Program-made: the position numbers and the translations under genes | Shown: piece by piece, positions 17,372-27,407 of the stretch | How positions within the stretch are numbered: position 1 is the stretch's first letter | Layout: each line of letters opens with the position of its first letter | The notes under the pieces: generated by a model | What the model saw: the letters and a program-made list of their open reading frames with translations, nothing else | Databases searched by the model: none | Told to the model about the DNA's origin: nothing | NCBI RefSeq assembly: GCF_001553265.1 | Contig: NZ_KQ960613.1 | Span: 1 to 64,000, forward strand | DNA length: 64,000 bases | Direction of reading: 5' to 3' | From: Prevotella sp. DNF00663 | Lineage (GTDB): Bacteria; Bacteroidota; Bacteroidia; Bacteroidales; Bacteroidaceae

Positions 17372-20134
17372 ATGAATAAACTCTTTCTTCTGGATGCTTA
17401 TGCACTCATATATCGTTCCTATTACGCTCTCATCAGATCGCCACGTATTAATTCCAAAGGACTCAATACGTCGGCCGTCATGGGATTTGTGAACACCCTC
17501 AACGAGATTCTCACTAAAGAGAAGCCCACTCATATCGGTGTGGCATTCGACCATGGCAAGACTTTCCGCCATGATGCTTTCCCTGCCTATAAGGCGCAAC
17601 GTGAGGAGACACCGGAAGACATTAAGCGCTCGGTACCCATCATCAAAGACCTTCTCACAGCTTTCAACATTCCCATCCTACAGGTTGATGGCTTCGAAGC
17701 CGACGATGTAATCGGCACTTTAGCCACCAAAGCCGGTGAGCAAGGAGTAGAAACCTACATGCTCACACCCGATAAAGACTATGGTCAACTCATCCGAGAT
17801 AACGTCTACATGTACCGCCCTCGGCATGGCGGAGGGTACGATATTATCGGCCCCAAAGAAGTCTCAGAGAAGTATGGCATTGATAGTCCTGACCAAGTGA
17901 TTGATCTCTTGGCACTCATAGGCGACTCCGCTGACAACTTCCCCGGCTGTCCCGGCGTGGGAGAAAAGACTGCCGTGAAACTTATCAACGAATTCGGTAG
18001 CACCGAAAACCTTATCGCCCATACCGACCAACTTAAAGGAAAGATGCGCGAGAAAGTTGAAGGTGCAATCGAAGATATTCGCATGTCAAAATTCTTAGCG
18101 ACCATTCGAACCGATGTTCCCATCGACTTGGATTTGGAAAATCTGAAAACCGTTGAACCCAATGAAGAAAAATTGAGAGAAATCTTCACCGAATTGGAAT
18201 TTAAGAGTCTTTCTGACAAAATCTTAAAGAAAGCAAATAAGAAGCCAACAGTTGTTAATTTACAACTTGATATATTTGGGAATAATCCGACCAACGATGC
18301 AGAAGAGCCTAAAAAAACAGATATTTTTAAACAAGATACAGGAGAATTTAAATACGAACTTATTGATACAGAGGAAGAAAGATTAAAAATTTGTGATTTT
18401 TTCAAGACAAAACAATTTATCAGTCTAGACACAGAAACCACATCAACCAATCCGATGGAGGCTGAATTAGTGGGTTTAAGCTTCTCTGTGGAAGAAAATA
18501 CGGGATTCTATGTTCCAATTCCTAGCGACCGTCAAGAAGCCGTAAGAATTGTTAATATATTCAAACCTATCTACGAAGATCCACAAATTTTAAAAATCGG
18601 ACAAAACATCAAGTACGACTTAGTGGTGCTCCGAAATTATGGAATCCATCTTCAAGGCAAGATGTTCGATACCATGTTGGCTCATTATGTGTTGCAACCG
18701 GAATTGCATCACAATATGGATTACATGGCCGAAACATTGCTAGGGTACAAGACCATCCACATAGACGAACTGATAGGCCCCAAGGGTAAGAATCAGAAAA
18801 ATATGCGCGACCTCTCCCCTACCGACATTTGTCGCTATGCATGTGAGGATGCCGATATCACATTACGACTCAAAAACGTACTCGAACCACGCCTTCAAGA
18901 GATGGGCATGAGCGATCTGTTCTGGAACATAGAGATGCCCCTGCTTCCCGTGTTGGCCGAGATGGAAATCAACGGCATTGCATTGGATACCAAAGCATTG
19001 GAAGAAACGTCATTCTTATTCAAAGAGCGCATGGCTGAATACGAGCAACGTATCTATCAACAAGCCGAAGAAGCGTTCAACATCTCGTCGCCTAAACAGG
19101 TAGGCGAAATTCTCTTCGAGAAGATGAAAATCGTAGAAAAGCCCAAGAAAACCAAGACCGGACAATATGTTACAAGCGAAGAGGTGTTGCAACAACTCAA
19201 GAGCAAGGCGCCTATCGTAGAGGATATTCTAGCCTATCGCGGCTTGAAGAAGCTCATCGGAACGTATGTTGACGCCCTACCCAAGCTCATCAATCCGCAT
19301 ACCGGACACATTCATACCTCATTCAATCAGGCAGTTACGGCCACTGGTCGACTTTCGTCGAGCGACCCCAACCTGCAAAACATTCCCGTACGAGGCGAAG
19401 ACGGCAAGGAAATCCGCAAGTGTTTCATCCCCGATCCCGGCTGCCTGTTCTTCTCGGCCGATTACAGTCAGATAGAATTACGCGTAATGGCGCACCTGAG
19501 CCAAGACGAGAATATGATAGAGGCATTCCGCGAAGGCCACGACATACATGCCGCCACAGCTGCCAAAATCTATCATGAGACCATGGATACCGTGACACGC
19601 GACCAGCGTACCAAGGCTAAACGAGCCAACTTTGGCATCATTTACGGCATCACCACTTATGGATTGGCACAGCGACTAGACATTGATAATCGCGAGGCCA
19701 AGGAACTGATAGAGGGCTACTTCCGCACCTTCCCAAAGGTACAGAGCTACATGGAAGAGGCTAAAGAGAAAGCACGACAGAACGGTTACGCCGAAACCTT
19801 CTTCCATCGTCGCCGCTATCTGCCCGACATCAACAGCGGTAACGGTACTGTGCGAGGCTTCGCCGAGCGCAATGCCATCAATGCGCCCATCCAAGGTAGT
19901 GCTGCCGACATTATCAAAGTGGCGATGATCAACATCTTCCAACGCTTTCAACGCGAGCAAATTCGCTCAAAAATGATACTCCAAGTGCACGACGAACTTA
20001 ACTTTTCCGTCGTTCCCGAAGAGAAAGAGAAGGTAGAACGCATTGTACTCGAAGAGATGCAAAAGGCCTATCCGCTCGATGTGCCACTCGTAGCCGATGC
20101 CGGATGGGGCAGCAACTGGCTCGAAGCCCATTGA
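17372..20134 (+). CDS. polA: DNA polymerase I
   Basis: This 920-residue protein fills gaps and removes RNA primers in repair and lagging-strand maturation. It has three domains: a 5' nuclease (about 1-290, with LLDAYALIYRSYYAL and EADDVIGTL), a 3'-5' exonuclease (about 330-500) that keeps the catalytic D353 and E355 in SLDTETTS, so proofreading is probably active, and a family A polymerase (about 520-920) with D697 in DYSQIELR, the RANFGIIYGITTYGL finger helix, and D874 in QVHDELNF. The linker region encoded by about 18180-18420 is clearly more AT-rich than the rest of the gene. Confidence 0.97.
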   Translation: MNKLFLLDAYALIYRSYYALIRSPRINSKGLNTSAVMGFVNTLNEILTKEKPTHIGVAFDHGKTFRHDAFPAYKAQREETPEDIKRSVPIIKDLLTAFNIPILQVDGFEADDVIGTLATKAGEQGVETYMLTPDKDYGQLIRDNVYMYRPRHGGGYDIIGPKEVSEKYGIDSPDQVIDLLALIGDSADNFPGCPGVGEKTAVKLINEFGSTENLIAHTDQLKGKMREKVEGAIEDIRMSKFLATIRTDVPIDLDLENLKTVEPNEEKLREIFTELEFKSLSDKILKKANKKPTVVNLQLDIFGNNPTNDAEEPKKTDIFKQDTGEFKYELIDTEEERLKICDFFKTKQFISLDTETTSTNPMEAELVGLSFSVEENTGFYVPIPSDRQEAVRIVNIFKPIYEDPQILKIGQNIKYDLVVLRNYGIHLQGKMFDTMLAHYVLQPELHHNMDYMAETLLGYKTIHIDELIGPKGKNQKNMRDLSPTDICRYACEDADITLRLKNVLEPRLQEMGMSDLFWNIEMPLLPVLAEMEINGIALDTKALEETSFLFKERMAEYEQRIYQQAEEAFNISSPKQVGEILFEKMKIVEKPKKTKTGQYVTSEEVLQQLKSKAPIVEDILAYRGLKKLIGTYVDALPKLINPHTGHIHTSFNQAVTATGRLSSSDPNLQNIPVRGEDGKEIRKCFIPDPGCLFFSADYSQIELRVMAHLSQDENMIEAFREGHDIHAATAAKIYHETMDTVTRDQRTKAKRANFGIIYGITTYGLAQRLDIDNREAKELIEGYFRTFPKVQSYMEEAKEKARQNGYAETFFHRRRYLPDINSGNGTVRGFAERNAINAPIQGSAADIIKVAMINIFQRFQREQIRSKMILQVHDELNFSVVPEEKEKVERIVLEEMQKAYPLDVPLVADAGWGSNWLEAH

Positions 20135-20515
20135 TACGAACTTTTTCCAAAAGCTTGAATGAGCTGTAGAGAGTCTGCCAACATTGAAAAAACAGAAGAG
20201 CAACATACTTATTTGTCCGGAGGACAACCTCTTCATAACCGCAGGTTGGAGCAAGGCGGAAACCTACGGAAAATAGAAAAGGAGAATTAACGAGTCTGAA
20301 AAGACTCCCCAATAAGGTCTCTTTCTGTATTTCAGCTAACTTTTAAGGGCAGTCTTATCAGACTGTAAACTACATTCACATACACACCGGAGACTATCTT
20401 CGCTTTCGCTTGATAGTCCCCGGCTATGAATGGATAGCCTTTCAGGTTTTTGTTAGTATAAGCTTACTTATAAGGTATTGATAGAAGAACTCATATCAAA
20501 AGTTTTACCACACTC
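20135..20515. other. Non-coding spacer with divergent copies of the prmC-flanking repeat
   Basis: No credible gene was found here. The stretch holds a degenerate partial copy of the 275-bp repeat (20211-20314) and a second fragment starting with its GGGCAGTCTT left end (about 20347-20447), followed by AT-rich DNA up to the promoter at 20516. Confidence 0.6.
20211..20314. repeat. Partial, diverged copy of the 275-bp repeat
   Basis: It matches the right-hand third of the copy at 40580-40854: TTGTCCGgAGg, then GGTTGGAGCaAaGCGGAAACC-like sequence, and ends AGTCTGAaAAGACTCCCCAAT (variant bases relative to 40750-40853). A fragment with the GGGCAGTCTT left end follows at 20347. Confidence 0.65.
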
Positions 20516-20548
20516 TTTGAATGCAGAGACAAAAAATCACTATCTTTG
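20516..20548 (+). promoter_or_regulatory. Promoter of acetyl-CoA hydrolase gene
   Basis: TTTG (20516-20519) and TATCTTTG (20541-20548) are separated by 21 nt, fitting the -33/-7 pattern. The leader is about 95 nt. Confidence 0.7.
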
Positions 20549-20646
20549 CAGAAGATAGGCTGCGGTCGGCAATAAGAAAACAAGTTTTCATTGCATCCAC
20601 TTGCACTCTTTTTACAAAAGATAATAATAGATGAGAAACGATACCT

Positions 20647-22137
20647 ATGACTTACACAAGAATGACAGCCGCCGAAGCGGCACAGATGATTAAGAATGGT
20701 GATACATTAGGCCTCTCCGGATTCACTCCCAACGGCAATCCGAAAGCCGTTTTCCGCGAAATTTCCAAACGCGCCATACACGAACACGAAACCGGACAAG
20801 CATTCCAAGTTGGTATTCTTACCGGAGCCTCATCGTGCCAAAGCGTAGAAGGCGACATGGCAGCAGCCAAAGCCATCAAATTTCGTGCCCCTTTTTCCAC
20901 CAATAAAGACTTCCGCGACCACACTAACCTAGGCGAAGTAGACTACGAAGACATGCACTTAGGACATATGGCCGAGCGACTACGTCGTGGATTCTATGGC
21001 GATATAGACTGGGCCATTATCGAAGTAAGCGCCATAGAAGAGGGAGCCGACACGTGCAAAGTTTCTCTAACATCGGCCGGTGGCATTGTGCCCACCATCG
21101 CACGAATGGCCAAACGCGTCATCCTCGAACTCAATCACTTCCATAATCCCAACTCCCGTTTCTTGCACGATGTCGTGGAATTGGCCGAATACCCCTATCG
21201 CCAGCCCATCCCCATCACGCGTGTGGCCGAGCGATTTGGTAAAGATTATGTGGAGATAGACGCCAAGAAAATAGTGGGTGTGGTCGAATGTAACATCCCC
21301 GAAGAAGCACGTGCCTTCAAAGACTTGACCCCTGAGACAAAGAAAATTGGCGAAAACGTGGTCGATTTCTTCTTGAGCGACCTTCGAGCAGGTCGTATCC
21401 CAAAAGAGTTCTTCCCCATCCAGAGCGGTGTGGGAGCCACCGGGAACGCCGTGATGAAAGCCATTGGGCAATGCGAAGGGCTGCCGGTGATGAACGTGTT
21501 CAGCGAAGTGGTACAGGATGCCGTGGTCGACATGATGCTCAAAGGGCAGATTGGCTACGCTTCGGCCACTGCTACAACCGTCACCAACGAGTGCCTACAG
21601 AAGATTTACGATAACATGGACTTTTTCAAAGAGCGCCTGACAATACGCCCCAGCGAGGTGGCCAACGCCCCGGAACTGATTCGGCGGTTCGGTGTCATCG
21701 CCATGAATACAGCGTTGGAATGCGACCTTTACGGCAACGAGAACTCCAGTCATATCTGTGGGTCGAATCTGATGAACGGTATCGGAGGCTCATGCGACTA
21801 CGAGCGCAACGGCTCTATCAGCATCTTCTATACCCCATCTACGGCTAAAGGTGGCAAGATAAGCGCCATCGTACCCATGTGTAGCCACGTAGACTCTACC
21901 GAGCACGACGTCGACATCATCGTGACCGAGCAGGGAGTAGCCGACTTACGTGGCAAAGGGCCATTGCGACGGGCACAGGAAGTCATCGAAAACTGTGCGC
22001 ATCCCGACTACAAACCACTATTACGCGACTACTTGCGACTGGCCGGAAGGGGTCATGAGCCGCAGAGTATGACGGCTGCCTTGGCCATGCACCAAGCCTA
22101 CTTGGAGAAAGGCGACATGCGATTAGTAGCGTGGTAG
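20647..22137 (+). CDS. Acetyl-CoA hydrolase / succinyl-CoA:acetate CoA-transferase
   Basis: This 496-residue class I CoA-transferase (Ach1/Cat1/AarC group) is homologous over its full length. The glycine-rich VVQDAVVDMMLKGQIGYASA region carries E287 (in FSEVVQD), aligning with the glutamate that forms the glutamyl-CoA intermediate in AarC. The GSNLMNGIGGSCDYERNG and IVPMCSHVDSTEHDVDIIVT segments are also typical. In Bacteroidales such enzymes usually exchange CoA between succinyl- or propionyl-CoA and acetate during succinate/propionate/acetate fermentation. That would connect it to the fumarate reductase at the window's start (inference). The name 'hydrolase' is historical; transfer is more likely. 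Confidence 0.92.
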   Translation: MTYTRMTAAEAAQMIKNGDTLGLSGFTPNGNPKAVFREISKRAIHEHETGQAFQVGILTGASSCQSVEGDMAAAKAIKFRAPFSTNKDFRDHTNLGEVDYEDMHLGHMAERLRRGFYGDIDWAIIEVSAIEEGADTCKVSLTSAGGIVPTIARMAKRVILELNHFHNPNSRFLHDVVELAEYPYRQPIPITRVAERFGKDYVEIDAKKIVGVVECNIPEEARAFKDLTPETKKIGENVVDFFLSDLRAGRIPKEFFPIQSGVGATGNAVMKAIGQCEGLPVMNVFSEVVQDAVVDMMLKGQIGYASATATTVTNECLQKIYDNMDFFKERLTIRPSEVANAPELIRRFGVIAMNTALECDLYGNENSSHICGSNLMNGIGGSCDYERNGSISIFYTPSTAKGGKISAIVPMCSHVDSTEHDVDIIVTEQGVADLRGKGPLRRAQEVIENCAHPDYKPLLRDYLRLAGRGHEPQSMTAALAMHQAYLEKGDMRLVAW

Positions 22138-22177
22138 AGAGAAGAAAAAAGAAAGGAGTCTTTTCCATACCATAAAC

Positions 22178-22356
22178 TTTAAGAACTCATCAACTCAAAA
22201 ACTTACAAACTTTAAACTCTAACTTATTAACTTACCAGCTTAAAACGATTTCCCTCCCCTTTTGGGGAGGGGCAGGGTGAGGCTCCTGCAGCGACTTATC
22301 AGCATTACTGAAAAGGCCCAACAGCGATGCTGACACGGCCTTGCAACGAGCCCAAA
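22178..22356. repeat. Composite intergenic module, locus 2
   Basis: The order is AACTCATCAACTC-type tract (22178-22243), TCCCTCCCC-TTTT-GGGGAGGGG hairpin with CAGGGTGAGGCT (22248-22285), then CAGCATTACTGA and CAGCGATGCTGA palindromes. It occupies most of the spacer between the CoA-transferase gene and ychF; the remainder shows only the ychF promoter. Confidence 0.7.
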
Positions 22357-22414
22357 TAGGCTCTTTTGCAAACTCGCAATAAAGTAAGCTGCACACAACA
22401 AAACCAAAATAAAT

Positions 22415-22445
22415 TTTGCTTTTGTCCTCATTTGCACTACCTTTG
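22415..22445 (+). promoter_or_regulatory. ychF promoter
   Basis: TTTG (22415-22418) and TACCTTTG (22438-22445), spaced by 19 nt. Confidence 0.75.
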
Positions 22446-22474
22446 TAGTCAAAGTATATATTTGAAATAAAGAC

Positions 22475-23578
22475 ATGGCTTTAAAATGCGGTATTGTAGG
22501 ACTTCCGAACGTCGGTAAGTCAACACTTTTCAACTGCCTGTCGAGTGCCAAGGCACAGGCAGCTAATTTCCCTTTTTGTACAATAGAACCCAACCTAGGC
22601 GTTATCACTGTACCCGATGAGCGACTCACCAAGTTGGCCGAAATAGTCCATCCCGGACGCATCGTACCCGCTACCTGCGAGATAGTAGACATTGCCGGGC
22701 TCGTCAAGGGAGCCAGCAAAGGCGAGGGATTGGGCAATAAATTTCTTGGAAACATTCGCGAGACCGACGCCATCATCCACGTATTGCGTTGTTTCGACAA
22801 CGACAATGTGGTGCGCGAAGGCGGAGATCCCGTCAATCCTATCAACGATAAGGAAATCATTGATACCGAATTGCAGTTGAAAGACTTGGAAACCATTGAT
22901 TCTCAACTGGCTAAACAACAGAAAGCTGCGGCCGCCGGAAACAAGGATGCCAAGCTGGCTGTGACCGTTCTAGAGGCTTACAAAGGTGCATTAGAAAAGG
23001 GATTAAACGCCCGTACGGTGGAGTTTGAAAGCAAAGACGAGCAAAGCTTTGCCCACGACTTGTTCCTACTCACAGCCAAACCTGTGCTCTATGTATGCAA
23101 TGTAGACGAAGCGAGTGCCAAAACCGGTAACGAATACAGTAGACAAGTAGAAGAAATGGCCAAGAGCGAGGGTGCAGAAGCTTTGGTGATTGCTGCCAAG
23201 ACCGAGGAAGATATTGCTTCGCTCGAAACATACGAAGACAAGCAGATGTTCTTGGAAGAACTCGGACTGGAAGAAAGTGGCGTGAACCGTCTCATCCAAA
23301 AGGCTTATTCGTTGCTGAATCTACAGACATTCATCACTGCCGGTGAAATGGAGGTGAAGGCTTGGACATACCATAAGGGTTGGAAAGCACCGCAATGTGC
23401 AGGTGTCATCCACACCGACTTCGAGAAAGGATTCATCCGTGCAGAGGTCATCAAATACGAAGATTACCTGAAATATGGCTCTGAAGCTGCTGTTCGCGAG
23501 GCTGGTAAGCTGGGTATCGAGGGTAAGGAATACGTCGTACAGGATGGCGATATCATGCACTTCCGCTTTAATGTATAG
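22475..23578 (+). CDS. ychF: Redox-regulated ATPase YchF (Obg-family P-loop protein)
   Basis: YchF is a universally conserved Obg-family P-loop NTPase that prefers ATP over GTP and associates with ribosomes; its exact task is unsettled. The 367-residue protein has the P-loop GLPNVGKST (9-17), switch II DIAGLVKGASKGEGLGNKF, a coiled-coil insertion (about 135-190), and a C-terminal TGS-like domain ending in MHFRFNV. The length is normal. It is followed 72 bp later by lgt. Confidence 0.96.
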   Translation: MALKCGIVGLPNVGKSTLFNCLSSAKAQAANFPFCTIEPNLGVITVPDERLTKLAEIVHPGRIVPATCEIVDIAGLVKGASKGEGLGNKFLGNIRETDAIIHVLRCFDNDNVVREGGDPVNPINDKEIIDTELQLKDLETIDSQLAKQQKAAAAGNKDAKLAVTVLEAYKGALEKGLNARTVEFESKDEQSFAHDLFLLTAKPVLYVCNVDEASAKTGNEYSRQVEEMAKSEGAEALVIAAKTEEDIASLETYEDKQMFLEELGLEESGVNRLIQKAYSLLNLQTFITAGEMEVKAWTYHKGWKAPQCAGVIHTDFEKGFIRAEVIKYEDYLKYGSEAAVREAGKLGIEGKEYVVQDGDIMHFRFNV

Positions 23579-23650
23579 TGATAAAACAGGAGAGGGATAA
23601 GAAAAATAAATTCCCTAATCCATCCCTCACCACCTATAATTAATAAATAA

Positions 23651-24475
23651 ATGGAACATTTATTATACATCATCTGGAACCCCGACCTCTACCTGATACA
23701 TCTAGGTGGCTTCGGACTTCGCTGGTATTCCACGTTTTGGCTCATCGGATTGATAGGCGCATACTTCATGGTGAAGTGGCTGTATCAAGACCAAAAGGTG
23801 AAAGAAGAATTGTTCGACCCGCTCTTCCTATACTGTTTTGTCGGTATACTGGCCGGTGCCAGACTGGGACACTGCCTGTTTTATCAGCCTGATTACTTCC
23901 TGACAAGCTGGGACCACATCATTGAGATGCTCCTACCCATTCACCACATGCCGGATGGAGCGTGGAAAATGACCGGTTATGAAGGACTGGCTTCACATGG
24001 CGGAACGCTCGGACTGATGATTGCCCTGTGGCTCTACGTTCGCCGTACGAAGATGAATTTGTGGCAAGTGCTTGATAATATCGCTATTGCCACGCCTATC
24101 ACAGCCTGCTGTATACGCTTGGGTAACCTGATGAACTCTGAAATTATCGGGAAAGTGACGGATGTTCCATGGGCTTTTATCTTCCAACAGGCAGACCAAT
24201 ATCCACGTCATCCGGGACAATTATACGAAGCCATAGCCTACTTCCTGTTCTTTTTTATCGGGTGGTATTTCTATCGCTATGCGAAGAAACCGGTGGGCAG
24301 AGGATTCTATTTCGGCTTATGTCTGACGTTGATATTCACATTCCGCTTCTTCATTGAATATACAAAGGATATTCAAGTAGACTTTGAAGCAGGCATGCCT
24401 TTCAATATGGGACAGTTATTGAGTATTCCCTTTGTTGCTTTGGGAATCTTCTGTATGTCCAGAAAGAAATCATGA
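23651..24475 (+). CDS. lgt: Prolipoprotein diacylglyceryl transferase
   Basis: Lgt attaches diacylglycerol from phosphatidylglycerol to the lipobox cysteine of prelipoproteins in the inner membrane. The 274-residue protein has about seven hydrophobic helices. The conserved [10 protein letters not shown] (R71), the HGG motif at H116 (equivalent to E. coli H103) and [12 protein letters not shown] are all visible, as is RHPGQLYEA. The size is standard. The lipoproteins elsewhere in the window (for example at 35614) would be its clients. It converges on mutS, whose terminator lies just after its stop codon. Confidence 0.95.
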   Translation: MEHLLYIIWNPDLYLIHLGGFGLRWYSTFWLIGLIGAYFMVKWLYQDQKVKEELFDPLFLYCFVGILAGARLGHCLFYQPDYFLTSWDHIIEMLLPIHHMPDGAWKMTGYEGLASHGGTLGLMIALWLYVRRTKMNLWQVLDNIAIATPITACCIRLGNLMNSEIIGKVTDVPWAFIFQQADQYPRHPGQLYEAIAYFLFFFIGWYFYRYAKKPVGRGFYFGLCLTLIFTFRFFIEYTKDIQVDFEAGMPFNMGQLLSIPFVALGIFCMSRKKS

Positions 24476-24476
24476 A

Positions 24477-24526
24477 ACAAAAAAAGAAGATTATAAACCC
24501 TCTTTCTATGGGTTTATAATCTTCTT
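24477..24526 (-). terminator. mutS terminator containing the mutS stop codon in its loop
   Basis: Arms 24484-24500 and 24510-24526 are perfectly complementary (17 bp). On the minus strand a CTTCTTTTTTTG run follows. The mutS TAG stop (24506-24508) lies in the 9-nt loop. Confidence 0.85.
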
Positions 24527-27163
24527 AATATCATTCAATTTATTAAGTGCTTCCATCGGAGTGAGGTTGTCAATATCCAACCCTGAGATTTCATCGCGTA
24601 TCTGAGAGAGTACCGGATCATCCAATTGGAAGAAATTTAACTGCATCCCTTCCCTACTCTCTTCTATCTTTCGAGCATCCGAACGACCCACCGTGCCAAC
24701 GCCGGCATTATCATTTTCCAATTCTTTAAGGATGACATTGGCTCGCTTAACGATACTTTTCGGCATGCCGGCAATCTCTGCCACGTGGATACCGAAGGAA
24801 TGTTCGCTGCCACCTTTCTCCAGTTTTCGGAGGAAAATCACCTTCCCATCTACCTCTTTCACACTGACATTGTAGTTCCGGATACGTGAGAAGCCCTTCT
24901 CCATCTCATTCAATTCATGGTAATGAGTGGCAAAAAGAGTACGCGCGTTGGCTCTCGCGTGCTCATGAAGATACTCTACGATGGCCCACGCAATGCTGAT
25001 ACCGTCGTATGTACTCGTACCTCTACCCAGCTCATCAAAGAGTACCAAACTCCTATCCGAGACATTATTGAGGATGTTGGCAGCCTCCGTCATCTCCACC
25101 ATAAAGGTAGATTCGCCCAAAGAAATATTGTCACTGGCTCCCACACGAGTGAATATCTTGTCCACCAAACCCACTCTCACGCTCTCTGCAGGCACAAAGC
25201 TGCCTATCTGAGCCAACAGTACAATCAACGCCGTTTGACGCAACAGCGCCGATTTTCCGGCCATATTAGGACCGGTTATCATCATTATCTGTTGGTGAAA
25301 AGTATCAAGAAGCACGTCGTTGGGCACGTAATGCTCGCCCAAAGGCAATTGTGTTTCTATCACAGGATGGCGCCCTTGCTTGATATCCAACACATCACTG
25401 TCGTCAACAACGGGTCGTACATAAGTATGTTCTTCTGCTGTTTTGGCGAAACTCAATAGACAATCGAGTCTCGCAAGGAGGTTTGCGTTGATTTGTATTT
25501 GCGGTATGAAGTCTTGCATATACACGATGAGCTCATTAAACAACCTTGCTTCCAATGCCAGAATCTTCTCATCGGCACCTAAAATCTTCTCTTCATACTC
25601 CTTTAATTCTTGAGTTATGTAGCGTTCGGCTTGCGCAAGCGTTTGTTTTCTAACCCACTCTGCCGGAACTTGGTCTTTATATGTATTGCGAACTTCGAGA
25701 TAATAACCGAACACGTTGTTATATCCGACTTTCAAACTGGATATACCGGTACGTTCGGTTTCCTCTTGTTGAATCTTCAAGAGATAGTCCTTGCCGTTTC
25801 GACTGATAGAACGTAACTCATCAAGTTCCTCACTATAACCATCGGCTATCACATTCCCTTTGTTCACAAGCAATGGAGGATCGGACTGAATTTCATGAGC
25901 TATACGGTCTTTCAAGTTTTCACAAAGATTCAATTGCTCCCCTACCCGCTTCAAGACTTCATTATCCGTCTGCAGACAAGCAAGCTTAATAGGGCGCACA
26001 GCATCCAATGCACGCTGTAATTGTACGACCTCTCGCGGTGAGACTCTGCCCACTGCCACCTTCGAAATAATACGTTCAAGGTCGCCAATACGATGCAATT
26101 GCTCGTTCACGCAATCTCTGAAATCCGGTTGTTTGAAGAAATATTCAACTATATCTTGACGATGCGTGATGGCCTGAACATTCTTCAAAGGAAATACAAC
26201 CCATCTTCTGAGCATACGACCACCCATAGGTGTCACCGTTCGGTCAATGACATCTAGCAGCGAACTACCGCCATCTTGCATCGTACCAAGCAATTCCAAA
26301 GAGCGAATTGTGAACTTATCCAATCGCACATATTTCTCTTCTTCAATGCGAGCCAACGATGTTATATGCCCTATCTGGGTATGTTGCGTCTGCTCCAGAT
26401 ATTGCATGATGGCTCCACTGGCAATGACTCCATTGTGAAGATGTTCCACTCCGAATCCTTTAAGATTCTTCGTACCAAAATGTTTCAGAAGTTTTTGTCG
26501 AGCTGTCTGTTCGGTAAACACCCAATCATCAAGCTCGAATGTCACAAAGCGTGACCCAAAATAACGTTCAAAATCTTTCTTCTTCGTTCGATCATAAAGC
26601 ACCTCTTTTGGCGAGAAATTACTTAATAATTTCTCTGCATAATCAAAAGTACCCTCGGCTGTCAGAAATTCTCCCGTTGAAATATCCAAGAATGCCACAC
26701 CGCAAGAGGCTTTACCAAACTGTACGGCAGCCAAGAAATTATTCTCTTTATAGTTGAGCACGTTGTCGCTCATGGCTACACCGGGTGTCACAAGTTCCGT
26801 GATTCCGCGCTTCACCATCTTATCCATCTCGCTCAAGCCTTTCTTTCCTTTGATGGCTTCGCGCTTCTTTTTAGGGTCTTCCAGTTGGTCACAGATGGCC
26901 ACTCGCTTTCCGGCACGAATCAATTTAGGCAGATAAGTATCTAGCGCATGGTGCGGAAATCCCGCCATATCGGTAGGATCCTGTGCTCCATTATTCCTTT
27001 TCGTCAACGTGATACCAAGGATACGCGCTGCTTCCACTGCATCCTCGCCATAGGTTTCATAGAAGTCGCCACAGCGAAAAAGCATCAACGCCTCCGGATG
27101 TTTAGCCTTCAACGAATAGAACTGCTTCATCATCGGTGTCAATGCTTTATTATCTTTTGCCAT
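24506..27163 (-). CDS. mutS: DNA mismatch repair protein MutS
   Basis: MutS recognises mismatches and small loops and recruits MutL. The 885-residue protein has the mismatch-reading F34-x-E36 motif in CGDFYETYG, connector, lever and clamp domains, and a C-terminal ABC ATPase with Walker [14 protein letters not shown], the [12 protein letters not shown] signature/Walker B region and the ATHYHEL H-loop. This is the MutS1 class (F-x-E present), so it is true repair MutS and not MutS2. It is transcribed alone from a TATCTTTG box at 27251-27258, and its stop codon sits within its own terminator hairpin. Confidence 0.97.
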   Translation of the reverse strand: MAKDNKALTPMMKQFYSLKAKHPEALMLFRCGDFYETYGEDAVEAARILGITLTKRNNGAQDPTDMAGFPHHALDTYLPKLIRAGKRVAICDQLEDPKKKREAIKGKKGLSEMDKMVKRGITELVTPGVAMSDNVLNYKENNFLAAVQFGKASCGVAFLDISTGEFLTAEGTFDYAEKLLSNFSPKEVLYDRTKKKDFERYFGSRFVTFELDDWVFTEQTARQKLLKHFGTKNLKGFGVEHLHNGVIASGAIMQYLEQTQHTQIGHITSLARIEEEKYVRLDKFTIRSLELLGTMQDGGSSLLDVIDRTVTPMGGRMLRRWVVFPLKNVQAITHRQDIVEYFFKQPDFRDCVNEQLHRIGDLERIISKVAVGRVSPREVVQLQRALDAVRPIKLACLQTDNEVLKRVGEQLNLCENLKDRIAHEIQSDPPLLVNKGNVIADGYSEELDELRSISRNGKDYLLKIQQEETERTGISSLKVGYNNVFGYYLEVRNTYKDQVPAEWVRKQTLAQAERYITQELKEYEEKILGADEKILALEARLFNELIVYMQDFIPQIQINANLLARLDCLLSFAKTAEEHTYVRPVVDDSDVLDIKQGRHPVIETQLPLGEHYVPNDVLLDTFHQQIMMITGPNMAGKSALLRQTALIVLLAQIGSFVPAESVRVGLVDKIFTRVGASDNISLGESTFMVEMTEAANILNNVSDRSLVLFDELGRGTSTYDGISIAWAIVEYLHEHARANARTLFATHYHELNEMEKGFSRIRNYNVSVKEVDGKVIFLRKLEKGGSEHSFGIHVAEIAGMPKSIVKRANVILKELENDNAGVGTVGRSDARKIEESREGMQLNFFQLDDPVLSQIRDEISGLDIDNLTPMEALNKLNDIKKIINP

Positions 27164-27250
27164 ATCTATAGAATCCTTCCTTTATCATAAATTATTTGTG
27201 AATAGCTTTTACTATCTTTCCTTTGATTGTATTTGCCCATACTGTTTTTG

Positions 27251-27258
27251 CAAAGATA
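27251..27258 (-). promoter_or_regulatory. mutS -7 box
   Basis: On the minus strand this is TATCTTTG, 87 nt before the mutS start. Confidence 0.65.
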
Positions 27259-27346
27259 CGGCAAATCATAGATAAAAACGAAGCTTCAATAATTTTTGTC
27301 TGTTAGTTAGGCATCTCTCTTCGAACGTTTTTATTGAAATATTTAT

Positions 27347-27354
27347 TATCTTTG
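27347..27354 (+). promoter_or_regulatory. -7 box of histidine phosphatase gene
   Basis: TATCTTTG, 53 nt before the start codon at 27408; divergent from the mutS promoter. Confidence 0.7.
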
Positions 27355-27407
27355 CAAGCATATACATGTTGATTCTATCACGACAGAAAACCTAAACTAT
27401 TTATATA

